Positions 15,602 to 23,407 of a stretch of 64,000 nt of DNA are shown in pieces (within the stretch, counting starts at the first letter, position 1; every line of letters begins with the position of its first letter). The DNA is from an uncultured Oscillospiraceae bacterium (GTDB taxonomy: Bacteria; Bacillota; Clostridia; Oscillospirales; Acutalibacteraceae): positions 59,943 to 123,942 of the forward strand of contig CAOKRG010000001.1 of assembly GCA_948471095.1 (NCBI GenBank). Direction: 5' to 3'. The notes under the pieces are model-generated. The model was not told where the DNA came from and ran no database searches. It saw only the letters and a program-made list of their open reading frames with translations. Made by a program: the position numbers and the translations under genes.

Positions 15602-16930
15602 TCACCGGTATAGCTGGAGGGCGCCGGGCAGGACCTCCACCTTTACGTTTTCCCCGCCCCGGGCGTATTCCCCGTCCAGGGACCAGGGCATGGGCTCCCC
15701 GCAGCGGAAGGAGGCCCCCGCCGTGTGCACGAAGGTGATCAGCTCCTCGTCCGCCTTGCCCGTCATCAGGGAGCGCAGAATGCGGTTGAGCTCGTGGAGG
15801 CTTTTGGGGCGCTTGACCAGGGTCAGCTCGAACTTGCCGTCCGTGGGGTCCACCTGGGCCTCGTCCAGCTTGATGACGCCGCCCAAGGAGGTGGAGTTGC
15901 TCACCGACCCGAACAGGTACTCCCCCTCGTAAACCCCGCCTTCAGCGGTCTCCACCCGCACCGGGTAGGACTTGAGCACCGGCAGCTCCTTGATGCCCTC
16001 GATCACATAGGCCAGGTGGCCCAGGGAGTTTTTCAGGCTCTGGGTGGCGGAATAGGAGCTCTGGGTAAAGGCCCCGAAGGAGGCCACATAGACAAAGTAC
16101 CGGTCCTCAAAGCGCCCCACGTCGATGGGCTGGGGCTGGCCCCAGGCAATGAGCTCCGCCGCCTTGCCGGGCTCCTTGGGCAGGCCCAAAAAGCTGGCGA
16201 AGTCGTTGGTGGTCCCGGCGGGGATGTACCCCAGGGGGATCCGGCCCCCTCCGGCCAGCAGGCCGTTTACCGTGGCGCTCAGGGTGCCGTCGCCGCCGCA
16301 GCAGACAATGGCCCCGGGCTTTTCCTCCACCACCCGGGCCAGCACCTCCGCCGAGTGGGCGGCGTTGACGGTCATTTCCAGCCGGGCCCGGTCCCCGGCG
16401 GACTGGAACGCGTCATACACGGCCTCCAGCTCCTGTACGATGATCTGCCGCCCCGCGTTGGGGTTGATAAGAATGCGTACGTCCATTCCGTCCTCCTGAT
16501 TGGTAAAGCGTCCCCGCACCCGCTGGTAGAGGCGGGGGGTGATGCCGGGATAGGTGACGTTTTCCGGCAGGCCGTCAAAGGCCCGCACTTGTGCCATCTC
16601 GCTTTCCGGCAGGGGGCCCAGGCGGGCGATCTCCGCGAAGAAAACCGCGCCGGTGGCGCCGGGGTCCTGGGGGTCCTCCGCCAGGCGGGCGTGGTAGTGG
16701 AACAGGGGCTCCAGGGTGAATTCCTCCGCGCCGCTTTCCTCCCAGAGCTCCCGGCGGGCCGCGTCCAGGGGGGACTCGCCGGGCTCGATGTGGCCGCCCT
16801 GGGTCTCCCAGGTAGAGCGTTCCTTGTGGCGGCTAAGGAGAAGCTTTCCCTGAAAGCGGGAGAGGACGACCACGTATTTGCAGGGACGGCCGTCGTCCCA
16901 GGGCAGGAGCCGGCTGGTGAGATTGGGCAT
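15602..16930 (-). CDS. Nudix hydrolase fused to a YegS/diacylglycerol-kinase-like lipid kinase
   Basis: A 442-residue reading frame with two domains. Residues 1-147 are a Nudix hydrolase with box GGHIEPGESPLDAARRELWE followed by ESG. Residues 149-442 are a DAGK catalytic-domain kinase with the phosphate loop INPNAGR near 155, the nucleotide loop CCGGDGTLSATVNGL near 207 and GYIPAGTTNDFA near 232. The second domain starts at an internal ATG (16486) with a strong AGGAGGAC site five bases upstream, so it may also be made separately (295 codons). Substrates are unknown: a nucleotide-type diphosphate for Nudix, and diacylglycerol or another lipid for the kinase. Start at 16930 has AGAGGAAT. Confidence 0.85.
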   Translation of the reverse strand: MPNLTSRLLPWDDGRPCKYVVVLSRFQGKLLLSRHKERSTWETQGGHIEPGESPLDAARRELWEESGAEEFTLEPLFHYHARLAEDPQDPGATGAVFFAEIARLGPLPESEMAQVRAFDGLPENVTYPGITPRLYQRVRGRFTNQEDGMDVRILINPNAGRQIIVQELEAVYDAFQSAGDRARLEMTVNAAHSAEVLARVVEEKPGAIVCCGGDGTLSATVNGLLAGGGRIPLGYIPAGTTNDFASFLGLPKEPGKAAELIAWGQPQPIDVGRFEDRYFVYVASFGAFTQSSYSATQSLKNSLGHLAYVIEGIKELPVLKSYPVRVETAEGGVYEGEYLFGSVSNSTSLGGVIKLDEAQVDPTDGKFELTLVKRPKSLHELNRILRSLMTGKADEELITFVHTAGASFRCGEPMPWSLDGEYARGGENVKVEVLPGALQLYR

Positions 16931-17011
16931 GGGAGATTCCTCTTTTCTGAAATGAAGCTAAAGAGCATTATAGCAAAATCCGGAAAAAAAGTAAAGTGCG
17001 GAGCGGTCACA

Positions 17012-17108
17012 GAAGAAAGCCTCCTAAGCGCAACAGGAAAAGTTTTGTCCACTTTTTCAAAAGTGGTGGGGGTGGAGGGGGGAAAGCCCCCTCCCTGCCG
17101 GAGGCATT
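17012..17108 (+). repeat. family A modular repeat, truncated copy
   Basis: Contains AAGCGCAACAGGAAAAGTTT, hairpin CCACTTTTTCAAAAGTGG, a compact hairpin GGAGGGGGGAAAGCCCCCTCC in place of the long CTTAGGGG-CCCCTAAG stem, then TGCCGGAGGC. Terminal repeats are not recognisable. Confidence 0.7.
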
Positions 17109-17358
17109 CTAACACTTCCACACCATCTCCCACAGCTAACCCCAGCCCGCCCCCCACAATTTGACATCCTCCCCCCAGCCCAAAAACTTTTCCACTTTTT
17201 GACATGCCGCCTCCCCCGCGGCGTTTTAAACATTTTCCACAGGGTTTTCCACACGGCCCCGGTGGAAAGCGTCCCCATATGCTGTGCCGCCTAGTCTGAG
17301 GGCGCTTTCGGCTTTCGCGGGGGACCTGAAATTTATTCTTCCCAAAAGACAGGATTTA

Positions 17359-17367
17359 TGGTAAAAT
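17359..17367 (+). promoter_or_regulatory. extended -10 promoter of DUF6062-ogg
   Basis: TG-G-TAAAAT about 100 bases upstream of the DUF6062 start. No good -35 hexamer is visible, which fits an extended -10 type. Confidence 0.5.
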
Positions 17368-17464
17368 TACCAGAGAAAGCAGCAGAAAAATCTCCGGCTC
17401 ACTGACCAGGCCGGTCCGTTTCCCCTCTTCCGGAGATCATCATAAACATCAGGAGGTCCGTCTT

Positions 17465-18172
17465 ATGAGAGAAGATATCTGCTCCATACCCGTCAACGAG
17501 GTCTTCGAGCCCAAGGAGGGCTGTCCCTTCTGCCGCATGCGGGACATGCTGGAGGACCGGATGGCCACCTACATCACCGGGGCCGCCATGATGGAGCCCG
17601 ACGTGCGGGTGGAAACCAACCGCCTGGGCTTCTGCTCCGAGCATTTCAACCAGATTCTGGCCCGGGGAAGCCGCCTCTCCGTGGCGCTGATTTTGGAAAG
17701 CCTGCTGGCCGAGGTCAAGGGCCAGGTCTTTCCCGAGGGCAAAACCGCCGTGAAGAAGATCGCCGGGGCGGTCCACCAGCGGGAGAGCCAGTGCTTCATC
17801 TGCGGCAACATAGAAAAAAACATGAAGCACCTGCTGGACAGCACCATTACCCTCTGGCAGAACGAGCCGGAGTTCCGGGAGCTGTACGCCGCCCAGCCCT
17901 TCATCTGCATGCCCCACTACGCCCTGGTACTGGAAGCCGCGCAGAAAATGCCAAAGAAAAATTTCGCCCCCTTCGAGGCTGTCACCACCAAGCTAACCAA
18001 GGCCTATTTGGAGGAGCTCAGCGGGGACGTGACCCATTTCTGCCGGATGTTCGACTACCGCAACGCCGGCGGAGACTGGGGCAACTCGAAGGACGCCATC
18101 GAGCGCGCCATGACCTGGCTCACCTCTCGGGCCCCCACGGCCCAGCAGGACTCTGGGGAGAAGAACCGTTGA
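17465..18172 (+). CDS. DUF6062 family protein
   Basis: A 235-residue protein of the DUF6062 family, common in Clostridia upstream of a DNA glycosylase as here. Cysteine pairs suggest a metal site: CPFC near residue 20 and CFIC near 109, plus CSEHF and CMPHY motifs spaced like zinc ligands (Cys-X2-His). Function is unknown. Conserved coupling with ogg suggests a DNA-repair or oxidative-stress role, which is inference. AGGAGGTC precedes the start. The TGA overlaps the TTG start of ogg. Confidence 0.88.
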   Translation: MREDICSIPVNEVFEPKEGCPFCRMRDMLEDRMATYITGAAMMEPDVRVETNRLGFCSEHFNQILARGSRLSVALILESLLAEVKGQVFPEGKTAVKKIAGAVHQRESQCFICGNIEKNMKHLLDSTITLWQNEPEFRELYAAQPFICMPHYALVLEAAQKMPKKNFAPFEAVTTKLTKAYLEELSGDVTHFCRMFDYRNAGGDWGNSKDAIERAMTWLTSRAPTAQQDSGEKNR

Positions 18173-18993
18173 GTCCACGGCCGGTCTCCATTCCCGCCTG
18201 CTTCGACCTGGCCCAGACCCTGGACTGCGGCCAGGCCTTCCGCTGGCGGCCCCGCCCAGGGGAGCCGGAAGTCTGGGAGGGCGCGGCCTTCGGGCGCTTT
18301 TTGGCCCTGCGCAGGACGGAGGAGTCCTTGGAGCTGGCCTGCCCCCCGGAAGACTTCCGGCAGGTCTGGCGGGGCTACTTCGACCTGGACACGGACTACG
18401 AGGCCATCCGCGCCGCCCTGGCCGGGCTGCATCCCAGCCTCCGGGCCGCGGCGGAGTACGCGCCGGGCGTCCGCATTCTGTGCCAAGAGCCCTGGGAGGC
18501 CCTGTGCTCCTTCGTGCTCAGCCAGAACAACAACATCCAGCGCATCAAGGGCCTGGTTGCCCGGCTCTGCCGGCTGTTCGGCCAGGCCATTCCCGGGGCG
18601 GAGTTCTTCGCTTTCCCCACGGCGGAGGCCCTGGCCCGCCTCTCCCTGGAAGACCTGGCACCCCTGCGGGCCGGGTACCGGGCCTCCTATGTGCTGGACG
18701 CCGCCCGGGCCGTGGCGGAGGGCCGGGTGGATTTGGAACGCATTGCCCGGGAACCGGCGGAGTATGGCCGGGAAGCCCTGCGGAGCATTCCAGGCGTTGG
18801 CCCAAAGGTGGCCGAGTGCGTGCTGCTGTACGGCTTCCACAAAACCGAGTGCTTCCCCATGGACGTGTGGATGAAGCGGGCCATGGCCGCGTTGCTTCCA
18901 GGGATGGCCCCGAAGGAGCTGGGCCCCTATGCGGGCGTCGCCCAGCAGTACCTGTTCCACTACAGCCGTATGCACCCGGAATTGTTTGAATAA
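18169..18993 (+). CDS. ogg: 8-oxoguanine DNA glycosylase (OGG1-type)
   Basis: Bifunctional base-excision enzyme of the HhH-GPD superfamily that removes 8-oxoguanine. The 274 residues contain the OGG N-terminal domain (FDLAQTLDCGQAFRW near 11-25), SFVLSQNNNIQRIKGLVARL near 115, and the helix-hairpin-helix SIPGVGPKVAECVLLYGF near 205. The catalytic Lys is in GPKVAEC and the catalytic Asp in FPMDVWMKR. Start is a TTG at 18169 whose last bases form the upstream TGA, with GGGGAG eight bases before it. A long in-frame extension upstream overlaps the DUF6062 gene and is rejected. Confidence 0.93.
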   Translation: MSPRPVSIPACFDLAQTLDCGQAFRWRPRPGEPEVWEGAAFGRFLALRRTEESLELACPPEDFRQVWRGYFDLDTDYEAIRAALAGLHPSLRAAAEYAPGVRILCQEPWEALCSFVLSQNNNIQRIKGLVARLCRLFGQAIPGAEFFAFPTAEALARLSLEDLAPLRAGYRASYVLDAARAVAEGRVDLERIAREPAEYGREALRSIPGVGPKVAECVLLYGFHKTECFPMDVWMKRAMAALLPGMAPKELGPYAGVAQQYLFHYSRMHPELFE

Positions 18994-18999
18994 AAGCGG

Positions 19000-19031
19000 A
19001 ACCCCCGAGCTGCCTCGGGGGTTGTTTTTTT
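19000..19031 (+). terminator. intrinsic terminator after ogg
   Basis: Perfect 10-bp stem AACCCCCGAG-CTGC-CTCGGGGGTT followed by GTTTTTTT, seven bases after the stop codon. Confidence 0.95.
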
Positions 19032-19048
19032 GAGTATATTTACGGCCT

Positions 19049-19145
19049 CCGGCGGGTCAAGGAACTTTCTGAAGAAAGTTCCTTGACAATCCTCAAAGAC
19101 TTTTACACGCTTTTTATGGGTGTGAGACGCGCACTGGGCGCTCGG
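19049..19145 (+). repeat. family B hairpin repeat, divergent copy
   Basis: GGAACTTTCTGAAGAAAGTTCC hairpin, then ATCCTCAAAGACTTTTACACG and GCGCACTGGGCGCTCGGTTCAGAGC, matching the order of modules in the copies at 43891, 44036 and 49208. The second family B hairpin is missing. Confidence 0.6.
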
Positions 19146-19215
19146 TTCAGAGCGGGAAGCTACACCTCCACCTCCTGAAAGAGACGAGAAGGGCAAAACT
19201 CTCGCTTCCGCTTCG

Positions 19216-19332
19216 ACCAGCTAAGCGAAACAGTAAAAGTTTTGTCCACTTTTTCAAAAGTGGTGGGGGTGGAGGGGGTAAAGTCCCCTCCCCGCCGGAG
19301 GCCACTCTGTAAAACTTCAAAAAACTGTGTCC
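19216..19332 (+). repeat. family A modular repeat, truncated copy
   Basis: AAGCGAAACAGTAAAAGTTT, hairpin CCACTTTTTCAAAAGTGG, hairpin GGAGGGGGTAAAGTCCCCTCC, CGCCGGAGGCCACTCTG and CTTCAAAAAACTG. The 436-base gap between ogg and pnp otherwise holds only the terminator and the family B copy. Confidence 0.7.
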
Positions 19333-19429
19333 TTGCGCCGGAGGGCGCTAATCGCCAGCCACTTGGCATAACCGAGTAGAGCGCTCCACTCGCCGCCAAC
19401 CAACACGGCAGTTGAGGAGCACGAAACTT

Positions 19430-21622
19430 TTACCTTCTGTCGTGGTCCCTTCTGGGCGGCCTGCGGTCGTGGTCCCGGTCCCGGCGGGGCGGGCGCTCGC
19501 TGCTGATATCGTTCTCCGGCACCGCGCCGTCCAGGTCGATGAGCGCGTCCCGGCGGGACAGGTTCAGCCGGCCCTTGTCGTCGATCTCCAGGACCTTCAC
19601 CTTCACCACGTCGCCCACGTTCACCACGTCCGTGACTTTATCCGTGCGCTTCACGTCCAGCCGGGAGATGTGCACCAGGCCCTCCTTGCCCGGGGCGATC
19701 TCCACGAAGGCCCCGAAGTCCATAAGCCGGGTGACCCGGCCGTTGTAGTAGCTGCCCGGCTCCGGGTCGTTGACGATGGTATCCACAATGTCCATAGCCC
19801 GGCGGCACTTCTCGATATCCAGGCCCGTGATGAACACGTGGCCGTCCTCTTCCACGTCCATGGTGATCTCGCACTCGGCGCAGATCTTCTGGATGACCTT
19901 GCCGCCGGTGCCGATGACCTCCCGGATCTTGTCCACGGGAATCTGCATGGAGAGCATCTTGGGCGCGTAGGGCGAGAGCTCGGGCCGTACTTCGGGAATG
20001 GCCTTCAAGATGATCTCGTCAATGATATAGTTGCGGGCCTTGTGGGTCTTCTCCAGGGCCTCCTTCACCATCTCGGGCAGCAGGCCGCTGATCTTCAAAT
20101 CCATCTGAATGGCGGTGATGCCCTTTTTGGTGCCGCCCACCTTAAAGTCCATGTCGCCGAAAAAGTCCTCAATGCCCTGGATGTCCACCATGGTCATCCA
20201 GCGGTCGCCCTCGGTGATGAGGCCGCAGGAGATGCCGGCCACCGGGGCCTTGATGGGCACGCCCGCGTCCATCAGGGCCAAAGTGGAGCCGCAGATGGAG
20301 GCCTGGGAGGTGGAGCCATTGGAGGAGAGCACCTCGCTGACCAGACGGATGGTATAGGGGAACTGGTCCATGTCCGGAATCACGGGCACCAGGGCCCGCT
20401 CGGCCAGAGCGCCGTGGCCGATCTCCCGCCGGCCGGGGCCCCGGCTGGGCCGGGTCTCGCCCACGGAGTAGGAGGGGAAGTTATAGTGGTGGATGTACCG
20501 CTTGCTCTCCTCCTCGTCAATGCCGTCCAGCAGCTGGTTGTCCCGGATGGAGCCCAGGGTGGCCACGGTGAGCACCTGGGTCTGCCCCCGGGTAAACATG
20601 CCGGAGCCGTGGGTGCGGGGCAGCAGGGCCACCTCGGCGGCCAGGGGCCGCATGTCGTCCATGCCCCGGCCGTCCACCCGCTTCCGCTCGTCCAGCAGCC
20701 AGCGGCGGACCACGATCTTCTGGGTGAGGTACAGGCACTCGTCAATCTTCGCTTCCTGCTCCGGATACTCCGGGTCGAAGCGCTCGTGCACCTTCTCGTA
20801 AACGGGCTTCAGGCGGGCGTCCCGCACGTTCTTGTCGTCCGTGTCCAGGGCGGCGCGCACATCGTCCTGGGCAAAGGCGAAAATGGCGTCGATCATTTCC
20901 TTCTCCGGCTTGTTGCTGGGATAGTCGAACTTCTCCTTGCCGATCTCCGCCACAATGCCGTTGATAAACTGAATGATTTTCTGGTTTTCCGCGTGGCCGG
21001 CCATAATGCCGTCATACATCACATCGTCGGCCACTTCCTTGGCCCCGGCCTCAATCATGGCGATGCGCTCGCTGGTGGAGGCCACAGTGACGGCCATCTC
21101 CGAAACCTTCCGCTGGGCGGCGGTGGGGTTGATGACGAACTCCCCGTCAACCAGGCCCACGGAGACCCCGGAAATCGGGCCGTTCCAGGGAATATCCGAG
21201 ATGGAAAGGGCGATGGAGGTGCCCACCATGGCGGCAATCTCCGGGGAATTGTCCTGCTCTACGGACATGACCGTGCACACAATGGACACATCGTTGCGCA
21301 TATCCTTGGGGAACAGGGGCCGGATGGGCCGGTCGATGACCCGGCAGGTGAGGGTGGCCTTCTCGCTGGGGCGGCCCTCCCGCTTCAAAAAGGAGCCGGG
21401 AATTTTGCCCACGGAATAGAGCTTTTCCTCAAAGTCCACGGAGAGGGGGAAGAAGTCGATGCCGTCCCGGGGCTTGGCCGAGGCCGTGGCGGCCACGTGC
21501 ACCACGGTGTCCCCATAGCGCACCAGGCACTCGCCGTTGGCCAGCTGGGCCATTTTGCCGGTCTCAATCACCAGGGGCCGTCCGGCAAAATCCGTTTCGT
21601 ACCGCTTAAAATTTTCAAACAT
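19430..21622 (-). CDS. pnp: polyribonucleotide nucleotidyltransferase (PNPase)
   Basis: Phosphorolytic 3'-5' exoribonuclease of the RNA degradosome. The 730 residues have the full set of domains: two RNase PH domains (the second with FPSYSVGETRPSRGPGRREI near 374 and SNGSTSQASICGSTLALMDA near 436), a KH domain (IPVDKIREVIGTGGKVIQKI near 557) and an S1 domain (GRVTRLMDFGAFVEIAPGKE near 624). A basic, Arg/Asp-rich tail (RPPRRDRDHDRRPPRR) ends the protein. Ribosome site AAAGGAA. The gene follows rpsO, as in many bacteria, with a strong hairpin between them that may control its mRNA. Confidence 0.98.
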   Translation of the reverse strand: MFENFKRYETDFAGRPLVIETGKMAQLANGECLVRYGDTVVHVAATASAKPRDGIDFFPLSVDFEEKLYSVGKIPGSFLKREGRPSEKATLTCRVIDRPIRPLFPKDMRNDVSIVCTVMSVEQDNSPEIAAMVGTSIALSISDIPWNGPISGVSVGLVDGEFVINPTAAQRKVSEMAVTVASTSERIAMIEAGAKEVADDVMYDGIMAGHAENQKIIQFINGIVAEIGKEKFDYPSNKPEKEMIDAIFAFAQDDVRAALDTDDKNVRDARLKPVYEKVHERFDPEYPEQEAKIDECLYLTQKIVVRRWLLDERKRVDGRGMDDMRPLAAEVALLPRTHGSGMFTRGQTQVLTVATLGSIRDNQLLDGIDEEESKRYIHHYNFPSYSVGETRPSRGPGRREIGHGALAERALVPVIPDMDQFPYTIRLVSEVLSSNGSTSQASICGSTLALMDAGVPIKAPVAGISCGLITEGDRWMTMVDIQGIEDFFGDMDFKVGGTKKGITAIQMDLKISGLLPEMVKEALEKTHKARNYIIDEIILKAIPEVRPELSPYAPKMLSMQIPVDKIREVIGTGGKVIQKICAECEITMDVEEDGHVFITGLDIEKCRRAMDIVDTIVNDPEPGSYYNGRVTRLMDFGAFVEIAPGKEGLVHISRLDVKRTDKVTDVVNVGDVVKVKVLEIDDKGRLNLSRRDALIDLDGAVPENDISSERPPRRDRDHDRRPPRRDHDRR

Positions 21623-21688
21623 AATGGGTTCCTTTCTCCCGCCCGGCAGGGCCGGGGCGGGGAATCTTCCGAAGCCGCCGCAAAAGCC

Positions 21689-21730
21689 CGGGGCGGCGGG
21701 TCAGTCGATGGCTCCGTACCCGCCGCCCCG
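21689..21730 (-). promoter_or_regulatory. perfect 13-bp hairpin in the rpsO-pnp gap
   Basis: CGGGGCGGCGGGT and ACCCGCCGCCCCG form a 13-bp perfect stem around a 16-base loop, 67 bases before the pnp start. On the minus strand it is followed by GGGCTTTTG, too short a T run for a strong terminator. A hairpin here fits partial termination or an RNase III site as known for E. coli pnp. The rest of this 338-base gap shows no gene. Confidence 0.65.
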
Positions 21731-21960
21731 TTTCTGCCGGTGCTTCGTTTTTATCATGGATGGCCGCGAAGGGAGTTCTGGGCCCTTCCGCGGCTGGAAG
21801 CCCCCCTGCAGGGCTTTTCTTAGAGCCCGTATCCACCGCCGGAAACGCTAAATGGGAAAGACTTCTGCCGTCCCGCAAGGCAAAGCGGCCAAAACGCCGG
21901 CGCGGCAGGGCCGCAAGCGGCCCGCGCGGACAGCGTCCTCCGGCCGTGGTTTCAGGGCTC

Positions 21961-22224
21961 TTACTTACGGATGCCCAGTTCGGCGATGATGCTGCGGTAG
22001 CGCTCGATGTCGATCTTGATCAGGTAGTTCAAAAGGCTCCTGCGCTGGCCGACCATTTTCAGCAGGCCCCGGCGGGAGTGGTGGTCCTTCTTGTTGGTGC
22101 GCAGGTGCTCGGTCAGGTCGTTGATGCGCTTGGTGAGCACCGCGATCTGCACCTCGGGGGACCCGGTATCGCCCTCGTGGCGGGCATACTTCTGGATGAT
22201 TTCGGTCTTTTCGATTTTAGTCAT
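21961..22224 (-). CDS. rpsO: 30S ribosomal protein S15
   Basis: Primary 16S rRNA-binding protein of the small-subunit platform. The 87 residues match the family length, with [20 protein letters not shown] near 16-35, [18 protein letters not shown] and [18 protein letters not shown] stands before the start. Its own promoter lies at 22327-22355, giving a leader of about 95 bases with a hairpin next to the ribosome site. Confidence 0.98.
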   Translation of the reverse strand: MTKIEKTEIIQKYARHEGDTGSPEVQIAVLTKRINDLTEHLRTNKKDHHSRRGLLKMVGQRRSLLNYLIKIDIERYRSIIAELGIRK

Positions 22225-22241
22225 GCTGATTTCACCTTTCT

Positions 22242-22258
22242 GGAGCCGGCAGGGCTCC
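22242..22258 (-). promoter_or_regulatory. hairpin in the rpsO leader
   Basis: GGAGCC-CTGCC-GGCTCC, a 6-bp stem ending about 17 bases before the start codon. It could be part of an S15 autoregulatory leader. No three-way junction was verified. Confidence 0.4.
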
Positions 22259-22326
22259 TCGCAAATTCACCCGTACCCACAGCCGGGGTTGGTGGTTCCC
22301 CTGGCCGAGGGAAGGGCACTCTTGTT

Positions 22327-22355
22327 ATTTTAGCACACTCAGGGGCGTTTGTAAA
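22327..22355 (-). promoter_or_regulatory. sigma-A promoter of rpsO
   Basis: Minus strand: -35 TTTACA (22350-22355), 17-base spacer, extended -10 TGCTAAAAT (hexamer 22327-22332). It sits just outside the left end of the repeat at 22362. Confidence 0.8.
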
Positions 22356-22361
22356 GCACGA

Positions 22362-22632
22362 TTTCCAGGAAGGTAGTGGCCAAACGCGCGTTTTGTTTAA
22401 GAGAAAAGCCCGCCAAGCGCAACAGTAAAAGTTTCGTCATTCTCCGCTGCCGCTTCGGTCGGCGACGGGAAATCGCCACTGGCGATTGTCGCCCTTTTCA
22501 AAGGTGGCGGGGTTCTTAGGGGGTGAGCGTCTGCCAGTGGTAGACAAGCAGCGAACCGACCGAGCCGGCAGGCGCGACCCCTTCTAATACTTTTGAATAA
22601 CAACGCCCTTTAGACACTCCCTTCCAGGAAAA
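22362..22632 (+). repeat. family A modular repeat, full copy with long terminal inverted repeats
   Basis: The best-preserved copy. Left end TTCCAGGAAGGTAGTGGCCA, then AACGCG. The right end reads in reverse TTCCTGGAAGGGAGTGTCTA, then AAGGGCG. Interior modules in order are AAGCGCAACAGTAAAAG, a hairpin AATCGCCACTGGCGATT (22471-22487), GGTGGCGGGGTTCTTAGGGG, hairpin GTCTGCCAGTGGTAGAC (22529-22545), GAACCGACCGAGCCGGCAGG and TTCTAATACTTTTGAATAAC. It fills the gap between the rpsO promoter and the end of the uvr transcript. Confidence 0.85.
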
Positions 22633-22648
22633 CGCCGCCTCTTTGACC

Positions 22649-23407
22649 TCAGTCCAGGTCCAGCCGCAGCCGCCCGTCCTTTTCATCAATATAGGGCCGG
22701 CGCTCCCCCACCCAGCCGTATTCCGGCAGCCGGGCGAACAGGTTGCGCAGCATGCACAAAATCACCGGATGGACGGTCCGGTCCGGCTCCTGGTTCATCA
22801 CATAGCTGCGCCGGAGCTTTTCCTCCAAAAGCTTCCGGTGCTTCTCGATCTCCGGCAGGGCCAGCTCCAGGGGCATCTCCGAAAGGCACAGCCAGAAGTA
22901 CCATAGGGAGTACCAGGGCCGCCTTTTCTCCGCCGCGTGGCGGTTATAGTTGTCCACGCGGCTCTGTATCCAAGCCAGGTCCTCCGGCGCGGCGGCGCAG
23001 AGGAAGCGCAGGGCGATGAGGGACGCGTCGAAGCACTCCCCCTGGCCGTCGTCCTGGCTGCCGAAGCAGGTGCTTTTCAACCGTGCCAAGGTCTCCTTGC
23101 GCATAAGCCGCACCCGCTCCTCCTCCGGGGCCAGCAGGCAGAGCAGCCGCAGGGTTTCCAGCTCCACCATATTTCCGGCAAGAATGCCGGTTTTCGGGGT
23201 CTGGCCCAGCAGGCTCCTCACTTTTACGCCAGCCTCGGGCAGGTAGAACAGCGGGCTCAGCTCCCGCCCGCCGCCGGGCTTTTTGGGGGCGTAAGGCTGG
23301 GCCACCGCCAGCAGCGTGGAGACGATCCCCTCCCGTTCCTCCGGGCTCAGCCCCTCCCCCTTGATCAGCCGGTGGTCCGTCTCCACCACGGTTCGGTAAA
23401 ATCCCAT
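22649..23407 (-). CDS. conserved hypothetical protein, helical
   Basis: A 252-residue soluble, helix-rich protein that I do not recognise. Visible features are a basic/acidic N-terminus, GQTPKTGILAGNMVELETLR near 78, CFGSQDDGQGECFDASLIAL near 114-133 and a Trp-rich stretch RRPWYSLWYFWLCLSEM near 163. No signal peptide or membrane helix. Its ATG shares one base with the stop of the GyrI-like gene (TAATG), so the two are translated together at the end of the uvrB-uvrA transcript. Confidence 0.65.
   Translation of the reverse strand: MGFYRTVVETDHRLIKGEGLSPEEREGIVSTLLAVAQPYAPKKPGGGRELSPLFYLPEAGVKVRSLLGQTPKTGILAGNMVELETLRLLCLLAPEEERVRLMRKETLARLKSTCFGSQDDGQGECFDASLIALRFLCAAAPEDLAWIQSRVDNYNRHAAEKRRPWYSLWYFWLCLSEMPLELALPEIEKHRKLLEEKLRRSYVMNQEPDRTVHPVILCMLRNLFARLPEYGWVGERRPYIDEKDGRLRLDLD

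Larger units (their letters stand above)
16931..17464. other. divergent intergenic region with a repeat and TTTTCCACA boxes
   Basis: No gene is visible. The region holds a family A repeat (17012-17108), two TTTTCCACA boxes (17233-17241 and 17245-17253) plus a related TTTTCCACT near 17190, and an extended -10 promoter for the DUF6062 gene at 17359-17367. Confidence 0.6.

Noticed and set aside
17791-18168. N-terminal extension of ogg over the DUF6062 gene
   Set aside because: The frame overlaps a well-defined gene, its translation is His/Arg/Pro-rich without family similarity, and the TTG at 18169 gives the normal OGG N-terminus.
19412-21823. An 803-codon open frame antisense to pnp
   Set aside because: Shadow of the pnp codon pattern, with no recognisable motif and no ribosome site. 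The same holds for long antisense frames over uvrB, fakA and iorA.
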